Shown: positions 17,601-26,241, counted from the stretch's first letter. The stretch is DNA of 64,000 nt from Brevibacillus agri (GCF_004117055.1 NZ_CP026363.1:1727501-1791500); one strand, 5' to 3'. The notes: generated from the sequence alone by a model not told the origin. Numbers and translations: made by a program.

Positions 17601-17852
17601 TTATTCTTGTTTATTAATTTGGGTTTCTAATTCTAATAACTTTTCTTTTATATGCCTGTCATAGCTGTTTAAAACATTTATGAAAGCACTTAAACTAGCA
17701 TTTATTGCAGCAACGGCTATTATCATATCGTTATCCGCGATTGGAAATTCAGGGTTTTTTTCATTTTTTGCTCTTTTAATAAGTTCCGGTAATGATGAAA
17801 TGACTTTCTGATGCTGAACAGATAATTCCTTTTCGAATGCAAAAGTTTTCAT
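17601..17852 (-). CDS. Unknown 83-residue protein (transposon cargo)
   Basis: A small, charged, mostly helical protein starting MKTFAFEKEL, with no signal peptide or membrane segment. TTAGGAGG stands eight bases before the ATG, which supports real translation. No family is recognised. Its upstream region ends at the broken tnsB gene, so it may be the first gene after a deletion in the transposon core. Confidence 0.7.
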   Translation of the reverse strand: MKTFAFEKELSVQHQKVISSLPELIKRAKNEKNPEFPIADNDMIIAVAAINASLSAFINVLNSYDRHIKEKLLELETQINKQE

Positions 17853-17941
17853 TTGTTAATACCTCCTAACGATTCTTCTATTTTTCTGTATACGTTCCCT
17901 TATGGTGAGAGTTTCATTTGTAAGTACGTTATTCACTTCCT

Positions 17942-18195
17942 CCCCCCTGACCATCTTCGGTGAGACATCGTTTTACCAGCCGCCAGATCTGCGTTCTTTC
18001 TATACCAGTTAAAGCCTCAATCTGTTGCATATCTTTTCATTACTCATTCATGTATAGTTCGACGGCTGTCTTCCTCTTTAGAAGCAGTTCTTTTGCTTCA
18101 CCTTGTAATGCATCTGGGTTTACGGTGGGCCAATTACACAGATTTTTGTTGGAAGAAGCGATGAGGTCACTTTCAGTGATTTTCCTTCTGGACAT
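17942..18195 (-). pseudogene. tnsB: TnsB-like transposase, 5' remnant with stop codons
   Basis: The reading begins MSRRKITESDL, overlapping the end of tnsA by about 22 bases, and continues through PTVNPDALQGEAKELLLKRK, typical of the N-terminus of Tn7-like TnsB. After LYMNE come two consecutive stop codons (TAA TGA). The same frame then continues as QQIEALTGIERTQIWRLVKR, the TnsB DNA-binding helix-turn-helix. The frame is lost near 17945, so the DDE catalytic domain and the rest of the gene are deleted. Confidence 0.78.
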
Positions 18196-19109
18196 ACGGC
18201 CACACTTCCGTATCCAAATCAAAAGGAGTAGAACTTAGATCAGCGTGTATTTGGTTTTCATAAATCAACCGAAACAAGGTCTCATTGATTCTTGATTTTC
18301 CTAAATGCTGAAGACAACGATAGATATCCTGAACTGAGATACGGTTCGCTCCAATAATACTAAACAAGTAGAGATCATCGATTTCTGTCAGGTTTCTCTT
18401 TGGTTGTAGATAGGAAACCATTTGTTTCATATTGGAGAGAAACACAGCATTACCACGGACAGTACGATCTGTTATCACTTTGTGATGATATCCATTCAAT
18501 TCGCACCACAATTTTTGTGCCTCGATCTGACGTTTCGTTCGAAGGTACTTGGAGCTTGTCCCATAGAGTTACTTCTCATACTTAACCTCAAAAAATGACT
18601 CGTTTGTAAATTGCATAGTAAAAGTGCTTAATTTTGCAGCAATTACTTATGCATGTTAAAGTAACTGGGTTTGACATGGAGAGGTGGGTATGATAGGCTT
18701 GTCAGCCGTTACGAATCCTTTGGTAGCGCCCTTCGTAACAAATCATACCCATAGAGGCTCCATGTCAAACCCATGCATAAAAGCTACTTATTGCTGCATA
18801 TTGATAAAAATTATCGCAGCAAAATTCGGCACTTTTCGATTGCCGAACACACTCGTTGCCATTCTTGTAGCGAACCCACATATCCGGAACAGATTTGACA
18901 TGTGAACCATCTACCAGTACAGAAGTTTCTAGTGGTTGCTCACAAAAGTCCACAATATCGGAGTTTGTTTCTACAAGAATCCAGTGGTCGTGTTCAAGAT
19001 CACTAAAAAGCCGGACGTTTCGTCCTATTTTCGGGCCGAATTGCTCCCAATAATTACTTCCATACTTCATGCTCCTCTTCATTAGAACAGGAGTATACAA
19101 TACGATCAC
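18173..19109 (-). pseudogene. tnsA: TnsA-like transposon endonuclease, broken
   Basis: The N-terminal part (GRNVRLFSDLEHDHWILVET, then SVPDMWVRYKNG) and the later FFEVKY segment contain the restriction-endonuclease-fold residues of TnsA (Glu, Asp, Glu/Gln-x-Lys). The C-terminal part (LSNMKQMVSYLQ onward) matches the TnsA winged-helix domain. Two lesions break it: a 217-bp inverted-repeat element at 18620-18836 inserted just before the catalytic FFEVKY motif, and an in-frame TAA directly after VKYEK. TnsA cuts the 5' ends of the transposon in Tn7-like elements. Confidence 0.83.
18620..18836. repeat. 217-bp inverted-repeat (MITE-like) element inside tnsA
   Basis: Outer arms AAAAGTGCTTAATTTTGC (18620-18637) and its inverted counterpart GCAAAATTCGGCACTTTT (18819-18836) differ at two positions. 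Inside are further inverted blocks: TTTGACATGGAG with CTCCATGTCAAA, GGGTATGAT with ATCATACCC, and a central GTTACGAA/TTCGTAAC hairpin. It has no coding capacity. It interrupts the tnsA reading frame, so it is a later insertion; no clear target duplication is seen. Confidence 0.75.
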
Positions 19110-19354
19110 TTTTTTCTTACCAAATTGTTCCTATCGTCATTTAATTACAAATGTTTTCCTATTTCAAGTAATTCTGTTACAAAAGCACTTTCACTGACTA
19201 AGAATTCAAGATAGATGGTTATGTAGGAATGTTTTTGTCAACAGGCAACTGCTCTTTTTGGTCAGAATAGCCGGTGTTAGAAAAGAGGACTGTTTTGGTT
19301 TTGGAGAAATACTCCACTTTTAGAAAATACAATGGCGGATAACTCCATTTTTGA

Positions 19355-19360
19355 TATAAT
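19355..19360 (+). promoter_or_regulatory. Possible -10 element for the MurR/RpiR gene
   Basis: TATAAT within TTGATATAATGG, about 80 bases before the regulator start. No convincing -35 accompanies it. The 133 bases between the transposon end-side tnsA start and the right terminal repeat (19110-19227) contain no gene. Confidence 0.35.
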
Positions 19361-19442
19361 GGCGGTAGAAAGCAAGCTTCGATCCGAAAAATTCGGCAAT
19401 CATACGAACGAGACCGGGCTTATGACCCAAGGGGGGAGCGAC

Positions 19443-20324
19443 ATGGCAGGACACACCGAGGAGCTGTCCAATCCGGGGCTGAAAAACAATACGCTTTTGC
19501 ATATCCAAAGTCTTCTGCCTTCCTTTACGAAATCGGAGCAAAAAGTCGCGAGCATCGTCTTGCAGCAGACAGACAGCGTCATCTACTCATCCGTGATCGA
19601 CCTCGCGGAAAAGGCGGGCGTGGGCGAGACGACCGTGCTGCGCTTTTGCCGGAAGATCGGTTTTCGCGGCTATCAGGAGTTCAAGCTGGCGCTGGCGCAG
19701 GAGCTGGTTGCGCCGGTGAAAAACTTGCACGGCGAAGTAGGCGAGGACGATTCGCTGGAGACGATGGCGCAAAAAGTAACGGCGACGAATCAGCAGGCGA
19801 TTGCCGATACGGCGGCCTTGTTTGATCCGGAGCAGGTGGAGCGCTGCGTGGAGCTGTTGCAACAGGCGGACACGATTCACTTTTACGGAGTGGGAACATC
19901 CGCTGTGACGGCACAGGACGCCAAGTACGCGTTTTTGCGGATCGGACTGCGGGTCGATGCGATGAGCGAGTCGCACCTGCAGGCGATGGCGGCGGCGACA
20001 TTGGGACCGGGAGACGTGGCGGTCGGGCTGTCCGTGTCAGGCAGCACCAAGGACACGATCGACTCGCTGAAAGTCGCCAAGGAAGCCGGCGCGACGATCA
20101 TTTGCATCACGCATTACCGCCGCTCGCCGATTACGAACGTGGCCGATATTACGCTTTTGACCGCCGCACAGGAAGGCCCGCTGCAAGGCGGCTCGCTGGC
20201 GGCGAAAATCGCCCAGTTGCACGTGCTGGACGTCATCTGCACGACGATTGCCTTGCGCAACAAGGAAAAAGCGCTCACGTACAAGGAACGGACGGCCAAG
20301 GCCGTGCTGGAGAGAAAATATTGA
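19443..20324 (+). CDS. MurR/RpiR family transcriptional regulator
   Basis: A 293-residue regulator with an N-terminal RpiR helix-turn-helix (GVGETTVLRFCRKIGFRGYQEF) and a C-terminal SIS sugar-phosphate-binding domain (FYGVGTSAVTAQDAKYAF; GLSVSGSTKDT). AAGGGGGGAG precedes the ATG at 19443; 37 extra in-frame codons upstream lack a good site. It stands 15 bases before nagB, so it probably controls amino-sugar phosphate metabolism in response to a hexosamine phosphate. It lies just outside the transposon. Confidence 0.88.
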   Translation: MAGHTEELSNPGLKNNTLLHIQSLLPSFTKSEQKVASIVLQQTDSVIYSSVIDLAEKAGVGETTVLRFCRKIGFRGYQEFKLALAQELVAPVKNLHGEVGEDDSLETMAQKVTATNQQAIADTAALFDPEQVERCVELLQQADTIHFYGVGTSAVTAQDAKYAFLRIGLRVDAMSESHLQAMAAATLGPGDVAVGLSVSGSTKDTIDSLKVAKEAGATIICITHYRRSPITNVADITLLTAAQEGPLQGGSLAAKIAQLHVLDVICTTIALRNKEKALTYKERTAKAVLERKY

Positions 20325-20339
20325 CTGAGGTGAGATGAG

Positions 20340-21098
20340 TTGAAGCTCGTAATTGTCAAAGACTATCAGGAGATGAGCCGCAAAGCGGCGGAACTGCTCG
20401 CTCGGGAAGTGAAAAACCACCCGCAGACCGTCCTGGGGCTGGCGACGGGCGGCACTCCCGTAGGCATGTACCGGGAGCTGGTGAAGCTGCATCAGGAGGA
20501 GGGGATTGATTTTTCCCAGGCGAGCAGCTTTAACCTGGATGAATACGTCGGCCTGTCCTCTGCCCATCCGCAAAGCTATCGCGCCTACATGCAGGAAAAC
20601 TTGTTCCGCCATATCAATCTGCCGCAGGAAAAAACGCACGTTCCGGCAGGCGATGCGAAAGATTTGGCGAAAGAATGCGCGCGCTACGAGGAAGCGATTC
20701 GCGAAGCGGGCGGAATCGACATTCAGGTGCTCGGGATCGGCAACAACGGGCACATCGGCTTTAATGAGCCAGGCTCATCCGCCGAGTCGACGACGCGCGT
20801 GGTCCAACTGACGCAGAGCACGATCGAAGCGAATGCCCGTTATTTTGCAAGCGTCGAGGAAGTGCCTACGCAAGCTGTCTCAATGGGGATCAAGACGATT
20901 CTCGGCGCGAAAAAAGTCGTGCTTTTGGCGAGCGGCGAGGCGAAGGCAGAAGCTGTGCGGCTGATGCTGGAAGGCGAGCCGACAGCGGATGTGCCCGCTT
21001 CCTTGCTCCAGCTTCACCCGGATGTGACAGTGATCGTAGACGAGGCTGCGGCGAGCCAGCTTGGCGTGGCCGCAGCGAGCAGCGAAGACAAGCGGTAG
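20340..21098 (+). CDS. nagB: Glucosamine-6-phosphate deaminase
   Basis: A 252-residue NagB. Visible family motifs are GLATGGTPVGMYRE, NLDEYVGL and GIGNNGHIGFNEPG, the sugar-phosphate and catalytic segments of glucosamine-6-phosphate isomerase/deaminase. It converts glucosamine-6-phosphate to fructose-6-phosphate and ammonia. The start is TTG with TGAGGTGAG upstream, 15 bases after the regulator, so the two genes form an operon. The matching deacetylase gene nagA is 40 kb away at 61611. Confidence 0.94.
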   Translation: MKLVIVKDYQEMSRKAAELLAREVKNHPQTVLGLATGGTPVGMYRELVKLHQEEGIDFSQASSFNLDEYVGLSSAHPQSYRAYMQENLFRHINLPQEKTHVPAGDAKDLAKECARYEEAIREAGGIDIQVLGIGNNGHIGFNEPGSSAESTTRVVQLTQSTIEANARYFASVEEVPTQAVSMGIKTILGAKKVVLLASGEAKAEAVRLMLEGEPTADVPASLLQLHPDVTVIVDEAAASQLGVAAASSEDKR

Positions 21099-21165
21099 CC
21101 GCCGGGCGCCGCTTGTTTCTTTGTTGTTCACCAATCTGTTCCGAATATATGCTCGTCCCTTATGC

Positions 21166-21171
21166 TATACT
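21166..21171 (+). promoter_or_regulatory. -10 element for hemQ
   Basis: TATACT 52 bases before the hemQ start. The -35 region is weak. Confidence 0.4.
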
Positions 21172-21222
21172 GGGAGTGTTGCCATGAGGTTGACCAGATT
21201 TTTCTAGAGGAGCTGATTTTCG

Positions 21223-21975
21223 ATGAGCGCAAACGAAGCGTTGCTTACATTAGAAGGTTGGTACACGTATCATAATTTCCGCACCATCAATTGGGAAAAG
21301 TGGAGAGCGGCTTCGGCTGAAGAGCGTCAAGCAGCGCTGGACGAGCTGAACGGCCTGATCCAAACATGGGAAGCCAACGAAGCCGAGAACCAGGGCAGCA
21401 CCGCTTTTTACTCCATCCTCGGACACAAGGCAGACCTCGTGTTCATGTTCCTGCGTCCGACCATGCAAGAACTCGACGAGATCAAGACTGCTTTCAATAA
21501 AACCCGCTTTGCTTCCTATACAGAAGCTCCTTACTCGTATGTATCTGTCGTCGAGCTGAGCAACTACGTACATAACCCGGGAGAAGATCCAAAAGCGAAC
21601 CCGCATGTCCGCGACCGCCTGTATCCGATCCTGCCAAAATGGGAGCACATCTGCTTCTATCCGATGAACAAAAAGCGCGACCTGCAAGACAACTGGTACA
21701 TGCTGAGCATGCAGGAGCGCCAGGAAATGATGCGCTCCCACGGCATGATCGGCCGCTCCTACGCTGGCCGCGTGAAGCAAATTATCGGCGGCTCCATCGG
21801 CTTCGACGATTGGGAGTGGGGCGTCACCTTGTTCGCCAACGATCCGCTGGAGTTCAAGCATATCGTCTACGAAATGCGCTTTGACGAAGTGAGTGCGCGC
21901 TTTGGCGAGTTCGGCAACTTCCTGGTTGGAAACGTGCTGAACAAAGAGACGCTCGCGAAAAAACTGGAAGTCTAG
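21223..21975 (+). CDS. hemQ: Coproheme decarboxylase HemQ/ChdC
   Basis: A 250-residue protein of the chlorite-dismutase-like family that oxidatively decarboxylates iron-coproporphyrin to heme b in Gram-positive bacteria. The proximal heme ligand is His173 (RSHGMIGRSYAG), and Tyr146, Met148 and Lys150 lie in the FYPMNKK substrate loop known in ChdC. AGAGGAG precedes the ATG. It is a single-gene unit bounded by a promoter and a terminator, and is cytoplasmic. Confidence 0.93.
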   Translation: MSANEALLTLEGWYTYHNFRTINWEKWRAASAEERQAALDELNGLIQTWEANEAENQGSTAFYSILGHKADLVFMFLRPTMQELDEIKTAFNKTRFASYTEAPYSYVSVVELSNYVHNPGEDPKANPHVRDRLYPILPKWEHICFYPMNKKRDLQDNWYMLSMQERQEMMRSHGMIGRSYAGRVKQIIGGSIGFDDWEWGVTLFANDPLEFKHIVYEMRFDEVSARFGEFGNFLVGNVLNKETLAKKLEV

Positions 21976-21985
21976 CAATCCGTCC

Positions 21986-22028
21986 AAAAGACCTGCTGTG
22001 CGGCCTGTCGCATCGGCGGGTCTTTTTT
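21986..22028 (+). terminator. Terminator after hemQ
   Basis: AAAAGACC pairs with GGGTCTTTT and a T run follows. Confidence 0.78.
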
Positions 22029-22096
22029 TACTGCATTTTCCAGATAAGATGGTAGAATAAGGAGGGACGTCCAAAGAAAGAGAGGAGAGGGTAGTT

Positions 22097-24343
22097 TTGC
22101 TACGAGGCACAAAATCGTGGGGGCTGGCAATGGCCATGTCGTCGTCTTTGCTGCTGACCACGCTGTTTGCAAATGCGGGGACAATCGGGGGAGCGCCGTT
22201 GGTTTACGCGGCCGAGCAGCCGACAGCGAAGACGTTGACGCAGGAAGAAGCGCTCAAGCAGGCGCAAAAATGGGTGGCGGTTCCGGCGGACTACAGGCTT
22301 TTGCGGGCGCGCTATGTCGGCGCAAACGAAGCGTATTCAACCGCGCCGATCTGGCGGGTGGTCTGGGAAAAAGCAAACGAAGCAAGTCTTTCTGTAACAA
22401 TTGATGCGGTATCGGGAAAATTGTTGGACTATTCCAAGTATGGAGAAAACGAGAGCGGCGGAGGCTCAGCGCAAATTTCCAGAGAGCAAGCGGAAAAAGC
22501 GGCCACCGCATTTCTCGAGCGGGTAACGACAGCAGACGAGCGGGCACGCCTGTCCAAAGCAAATGAGTATGTGCCCCCTAATCAGCCTATGTTCCGCGGC
22601 GAACAGCGGGAATTTGTCACCTTTACCCGCGTGGAAAACGAGATTCCTTTTTTGGAAAACGGTTTTCGGTTCATCGTGGACCACAACGGGGAAGTGATGA
22701 GCTTCAGCCGGGAGTGGTACGAAGGCAAGCTGCCTGATGCCGCAAAGGTGATCGACAGCGCCGAAGCCGCGAAAAAGTGGGACGAGCAGGCTGCTCCTAC
22801 TTTGCTGTTCAGCGACATGTCCGTGTTCGGACGATCGCAGCGTCTGGCTCCCTTCCAGCTTGCGTACAAATACGAAGCGGACGATCCGCAATTCGTGGAT
22901 GCAGCAACCGGACAACTGCTCAATGCGCTTGGCAAAGAGGCGAGCGCGAAAAACATCGAGCCGTTGGGAAATACGCATGCCAAAGCAGAGGAAAAACCGC
23001 TGATTTCAAAAGAAGAGGCGCAGCGAATTGCCGAGCAATACATCAAGAAGCTGCCGGGGTCATACCGCTCTGAGGGCAGCAACGGGGGCGGCACCAGCTC
23101 CGGCGTGGATGGGGTCGAGGTGCGCAGATGGAGTTTCAGCTTCACGCCGCTTCAAGGAAACGGTTCGGGTGAGGAGCAGACAGAACTCAGTATCAACGAC
23201 CGCGGCGAGCTGGTGGAATACAGTGTCAACGAGAATGCGCGATTCCAGAGATCAGGACAAAAATGGGAAAAGGCAGTCACCTGGGAGCAAGCAGAGGCAT
23301 CCGCGCTCAAGCTGGTGCGTACCTTGTATGCGGACAGGCTCGGCGACATTTACCTGGTCAAACAATCCCCGTCAAAGGAGACGCTCCAGAGCATGCAGGA
23401 GAAGGGTCTGCCGTACGAGATTACGTTTGGCTGGCTGCAAGACGGCATCCCGATTGAATATGCGCAGTTCGCGGTAGAGGTCAATCCCGAGACCGGGGTA
23501 GCCGAGACACTGGACAACCGCAGCCGTTGGGACGGGACGCCGTTTGTCGGGGCAGTGGGCAAGGACATCGTGGACCGCGCTGCTGCGAAAAAGGCCGAGC
23601 AGAAGCAAAAAACGCTACAGTTGACCTATTATTTGCCGCAGGAAGAACCATTTCCGGTGCCGCCGCAGCCGCGCGAGCCGATTCTCGTGTATCGCTACGT
23701 AGGCGATGCGGGAGTTGTCCTGGCAGAGACGGGCGAATGGCTCAGCTTTGCCGAGGCGAAAAAACAGCAGAAGCCGAGCGACATCGAAGGCCATCCGCAG
23801 CAGGCGGCACTGGAACTGGCGCTGCGCATGAATTGGCTGAGCGCTGAAGACGGAAAATTGGAGCCGGATAAAGCCGTGACGCGCGGCGAGCTGATCCAGA
23901 TGATCGGCCGTTTGACGAACCGGATCGAGTTCAACTACCTCCGGCCGCGTTTCTCCAGCGACGAACAACAGAAGCCTTACCCGTTTGCCGACGTGGATGT
24001 CAAACACCCGAATTACGCCGCGATCCAGAAAGGGCTGCAATACGGACTGATTCCGAAAACGGGCCAGACGTTTGCGCCAGACCGGACGGCGACGCGCGCC
24101 GATGCAGCAGATATCGTCGCCCGCCTGCTCGGCTACGGGGATGTGCTGGACAAGCCGGAGTTTTTTACAGTGCCGTATCAGGACGTGCCGAAAAAGCAGG
24201 TGCCGGCAGTGGCGTTGGCGACGGCTCACGGCCTGTTGAAAGGAAAGTCGGCAGCCTCGTTCGCGCCTGAGGGAACCGTATCGCGGGGAGACGTTGCGGA
24301 GGTAATGCAAGCCCTTTACGAGCTGAAAAAGACAAAGCAGTAG
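22097..24343 (+). CDS. Secreted YcdB/YcdC-repeat protein with S-layer homology domains
   Basis: A 748-residue exported protein. A signal peptide (hydrophobic AMAMSSSLLLTTLFANA, cleavage near VYAAEQ) is followed by repeated YcdB/YcdC or PepSY-like modules (ALKQAQKWVAVPADYRLLRA and similar, about 45-590). Three SLH motifs occupy the last 190 residues (VTRGELIQMIGRLTN, ATRADAADIVARLLG and VSRGDVAEVMQALYEL anchor the end of each). It should be held on the cell wall or S-layer. The start is TTG after AGGAGAGGG. The role is not known; related proteins are linked with germination or envelope functions. Confidence 0.87.
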   Translation: MLRGTKSWGLAMAMSSSLLLTTLFANAGTIGGAPLVYAAEQPTAKTLTQEEALKQAQKWVAVPADYRLLRARYVGANEAYSTAPIWRVVWEKANEASLSVTIDAVSGKLLDYSKYGENESGGGSAQISREQAEKAATAFLERVTTADERARLSKANEYVPPNQPMFRGEQREFVTFTRVENEIPFLENGFRFIVDHNGEVMSFSREWYEGKLPDAAKVIDSAEAAKKWDEQAAPTLLFSDMSVFGRSQRLAPFQLAYKYEADDPQFVDAATGQLLNALGKEASAKNIEPLGNTHAKAEEKPLISKEEAQRIAEQYIKKLPGSYRSEGSNGGGTSSGVDGVEVRRWSFSFTPLQGNGSGEEQTELSINDRGELVEYSVNENARFQRSGQKWEKAVTWEQAEASALKLVRTLYADRLGDIYLVKQSPSKETLQSMQEKGLPYEITFGWLQDGIPIEYAQFAVEVNPETGVAETLDNRSRWDGTPFVGAVGKDIVDRAAAKKAEQKQKTLQLTYYLPQEEPFPVPPQPREPILVYRYVGDAGVVLAETGEWLSFAEAKKQQKPSDIEGHPQQAALELALRMNWLSAEDGKLEPDKAVTRGELIQMIGRLTNRIEFNYLRPRFSSDEQQKPYPFADVDVKHPNYAAIQKGLQYGLIPKTGQTFAPDRTATRADAADIVARLLGYGDVLDKPEFFTVPYQDVPKKQVPAVALATAHGLLKGKSAASFAPEGTVSRGDVAEVMQALYELKKTKQ

Positions 24344-24378
24344 CCGCCCGAGCAATCGCCCGGTAGGCAGGACAAGCG

Positions 24379-24410
24379 GACACCATCATGGAGACGATGG
24401 TGTCTTTTTT
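24379..24410 (+). terminator. Terminator after the SLH protein gene
   Basis: GACACCATC pairs with GATGGTGTC and is followed by six T. Confidence 0.88.
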
Positions 24411-24521
24411 CTTGGAAACCGATTTGTCATCAAAACGTACTTGTAATAGGATGGGAGAAATGCGTGGAACAAGAGAAACGCTTCCGGCAAAAACGTCCGG
24501 GAGGCGAGGGAGAGGGTGCGG

Positions 24522-24935
24522 ATGAAAAGTATCAAGCCAGGAAGAGGGCCGTCGGCAATGGGGGCGGCCGGAAGCATCGCAGCCGTTGTTTTCGGCATTT
24601 TTTGGACGATCATGGCGTTTGTGATTACACAAGATTCGCCGTTTCCTATGGTCGGGACCATTTTTCCGCTGTTTGGCGTCGTGTTCGTCATTATAGGCAT
24701 TGCGCAAGGTGTCTATCACTATAAAAACGCCACCGGAAAAGAACGGATGTCGCTCTACGATATTACCGATGCGAGCGAAGAAGGCGATCCGCTGAACCGC
24801 AAGTACGGCGGCGAGCGCGCAGCAGGGAAGCCGACAAGGACAGAAGCAGCGGGCGAAAAAGCGTTTTGCCCGTACTGCGGACAGCGCGTGCAGGCCGACT
24901 ACCAATACTGTCCAGGCTGCGGGAAAAAAGTGTGA
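24522..24935 (+). CDS. Zinc-ribbon membrane protein
   Basis: A roughly 137-residue protein with two membrane segments (SIAAVVFGIFWTIMAFVIT and GTIFPLFGVVFVIIGIAQGVY) and a C-terminal zinc ribbon (CPYCGQRV then CPGCGKKV). The family is unnamed to me. The ATG at 24522 has GGGAGAGGG upstream; a GTG two codons earlier is possible. A single gene with no informative neighbours. Confidence 0.75.
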   Translation: MKSIKPGRGPSAMGAAGSIAAVVFGIFWTIMAFVITQDSPFPMVGTIFPLFGVVFVIIGIAQGVYHYKNATGKERMSLYDITDASEEGDPLNRKYGGERAAGKPTRTEAAGEKAFCPYCGQRVQADYQYCPGCGKKV

Positions 24936-25091
24936 CGGCGACAGCCTTTTGCCGACTGTGCACTACGCTTGCAAGCCGCTTCGCTTCATGCAACGTTTAC
25001 TTTTTTTAACAAAGTCTTGTCTTTGGTTCGCGGGCGCTTTTTGGTACAGTAAAGGAAAAGGGAAGCGACATCAGAGCGGAGGGGAACAAGA

Positions 25092-26099
25092 CTGAGCTTT
25101 CTCAAACTGAAAATCGGCTATCGTACATTAAAAACGGCGATTGGGACGGCGATCTCGATCTTTTTGGCCCAGCAGCTTGATCTGATGTATCCGGCATCGG
25201 CGGGAATCATTACGATTCTTTGCATCCAGGTGACGGTCAAGCAGTCGTTTCGCACGGCGTGGAACCGGATCATGGCCAGCTTTCTCGGGCTGGGGATCGG
25301 GATGGCGCTGTTTTATTTTTTGGGCTACTCGCCGTTGGCTATCTTGCTTGCGATTCTTTTGTTTTTGCCGCTGGCCGTGCGCTTCGGGATTCAGGAAGGC
25401 TTCGTCAGCAGCATGGTCGTGCTCATGCATCTGTACTCGTCCGAGCGAATGGATCTCCCGCTGCTCTTGAACGAAGCGGGGCTGTTGGTGATCGGCGTGG
25501 GCGTCGCGCTGCTCGTGAACTTGTACATGCCGAGCCTGGACAAAGATTTGCGCGCGATGCAAAAGCAGGTGGAGCAGTTGTTCCGGCAAATTTTGCGGGA
25601 GTTCAGCTACTATTTGCGACACGGCGAGAGCGAGTGGGACGGAAAAGAGATGATCGAGGCGCCCGGTCTGCTGGAAAAAGCGATTCGGCTGGCGTCGCGC
25701 GACATCGACAACCGGCTGGGACGCCGGGATGATTCGTACTACCAGTATTTTGTCATGCGCGAAAAGCAGTTTGAGCTGCTGGAGCGGATGATGCCGATCG
25801 TGTCGTCGCTGGACACGCAGGTGCCGCAGAGCCACCGCATCGCGGACTTTCTCGAACAAATCAGCGCATCGGTGCATCCGGGCAATACGGCGTACCGCTT
25901 TATCGACCAACTTCGCCAGATGCGCGAGGAGATCAAAGAGTCGGAGCTGCCGCGCACGCGCGAGGAGTTCGAGACGCGGGCGTCGCTGTTTTACTTGTTG
26001 CGCGAGATCGAAAACTATTTATTCATCAAGCATGAGCTGGGCAAGAACAGTGACGACAAGAAGACAGCAGCCGTAAACAAGGCGAAGCCAGGCGCGTAA
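25092..26099 (+). CDS. ArAE/DUF939-type (FUSC-like) membrane protein, apparent CTG start
   Basis: A roughly 335-residue protein of the aromatic-acid-exporter family: about six N-terminal membrane helices (ASAGIITILCIQ; GLGIGMALFYFLGYSPLAIL; AGLLVIGVGVALLVNLYMP) and a long soluble helical C-terminus. The reading frame begins well upstream of the first standard start (TTG 25164): the 24 codons before it encode the conserved KIGYRTLKTAIGTAISIF opening. In that extension there is no ATG, GTG or TTG; a CTG at 25092 has GGAGGGG seven bases upstream. Substrate is unknown. Confidence 0.78.
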   Translation: MSFLKLKIGYRTLKTAIGTAISIFLAQQLDLMYPASAGIITILCIQVTVKQSFRTAWNRIMASFLGLGIGMALFYFLGYSPLAILLAILLFLPLAVRFGIQEGFVSSMVVLMHLYSSERMDLPLLLNEAGLLVIGVGVALLVNLYMPSLDKDLRAMQKQVEQLFRQILREFSYYLRHGESEWDGKEMIEAPGLLEKAIRLASRDIDNRLGRRDDSYYQYFVMREKQFELLERMMPIVSSLDTQVPQSHRIADFLEQISASVHPGNTAYRFIDQLRQMREEIKESELPRTREEFETRASLFYLLREIENYLFIKHELGKNSDDKKTAAVNKAKPGA

Positions 26100-26118
26100 A
26101 GCCTGGCACAGCGACAGT

Positions 26119-26158
26119 GGCTTCCTCTGGTTGAAGAGCCGGAGGAAGCCGCTTTTTT
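26119..26158 (+). terminator. Terminator after the ArAE-like gene
   Basis: GGCTTCCTC pairs with GAGGAAGCC and is followed by T8. Confidence 0.85.
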
Positions 26159-26197
26159 TGGCGTTCATGCATATTTATTCAGCAAATTAAATTTTTC

Positions 26198-26226
26198 TTG
26201 AATATCTGAAAATATACAATTATAAT
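26198..26226 (+). promoter_or_regulatory. Sigma-A promoter of the amino-acid ABC transporter operon
   Basis: TTGAAT (26198-26203) and TATAAT (26221-26226) are 17 bases apart in an AT-rich stretch. Confidence 0.78.
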
Positions 26227-26241
26227 TTAAATCAGAAATCA

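Larger units (their letters stand above)
15041..19247. mobile_element. Decayed Tn7-like transposon (4.2 kb)
   Basis: The left end TGTCTGTTGACAAAAACATT (15041-15060) is repeated inverted at the right end (19228-19247) with one mismatch in 20. The element is flanked by a 5-bp direct repeat ACTGC (15036-15040 and 19248-19252), the duplication length known for Tn7. As in Tn7, tnsA lies nearest the right end and is read inward, followed by tnsB. tnsC and targeting genes are gone and both tns genes are broken, so the element is immobile by itself. The interior is much more AT-rich than the flanks and carries three unknown genes as cargo. Removing one ACTGC copy restores a continuous sequence downstream of yisL. 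Confidence 0.85.
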
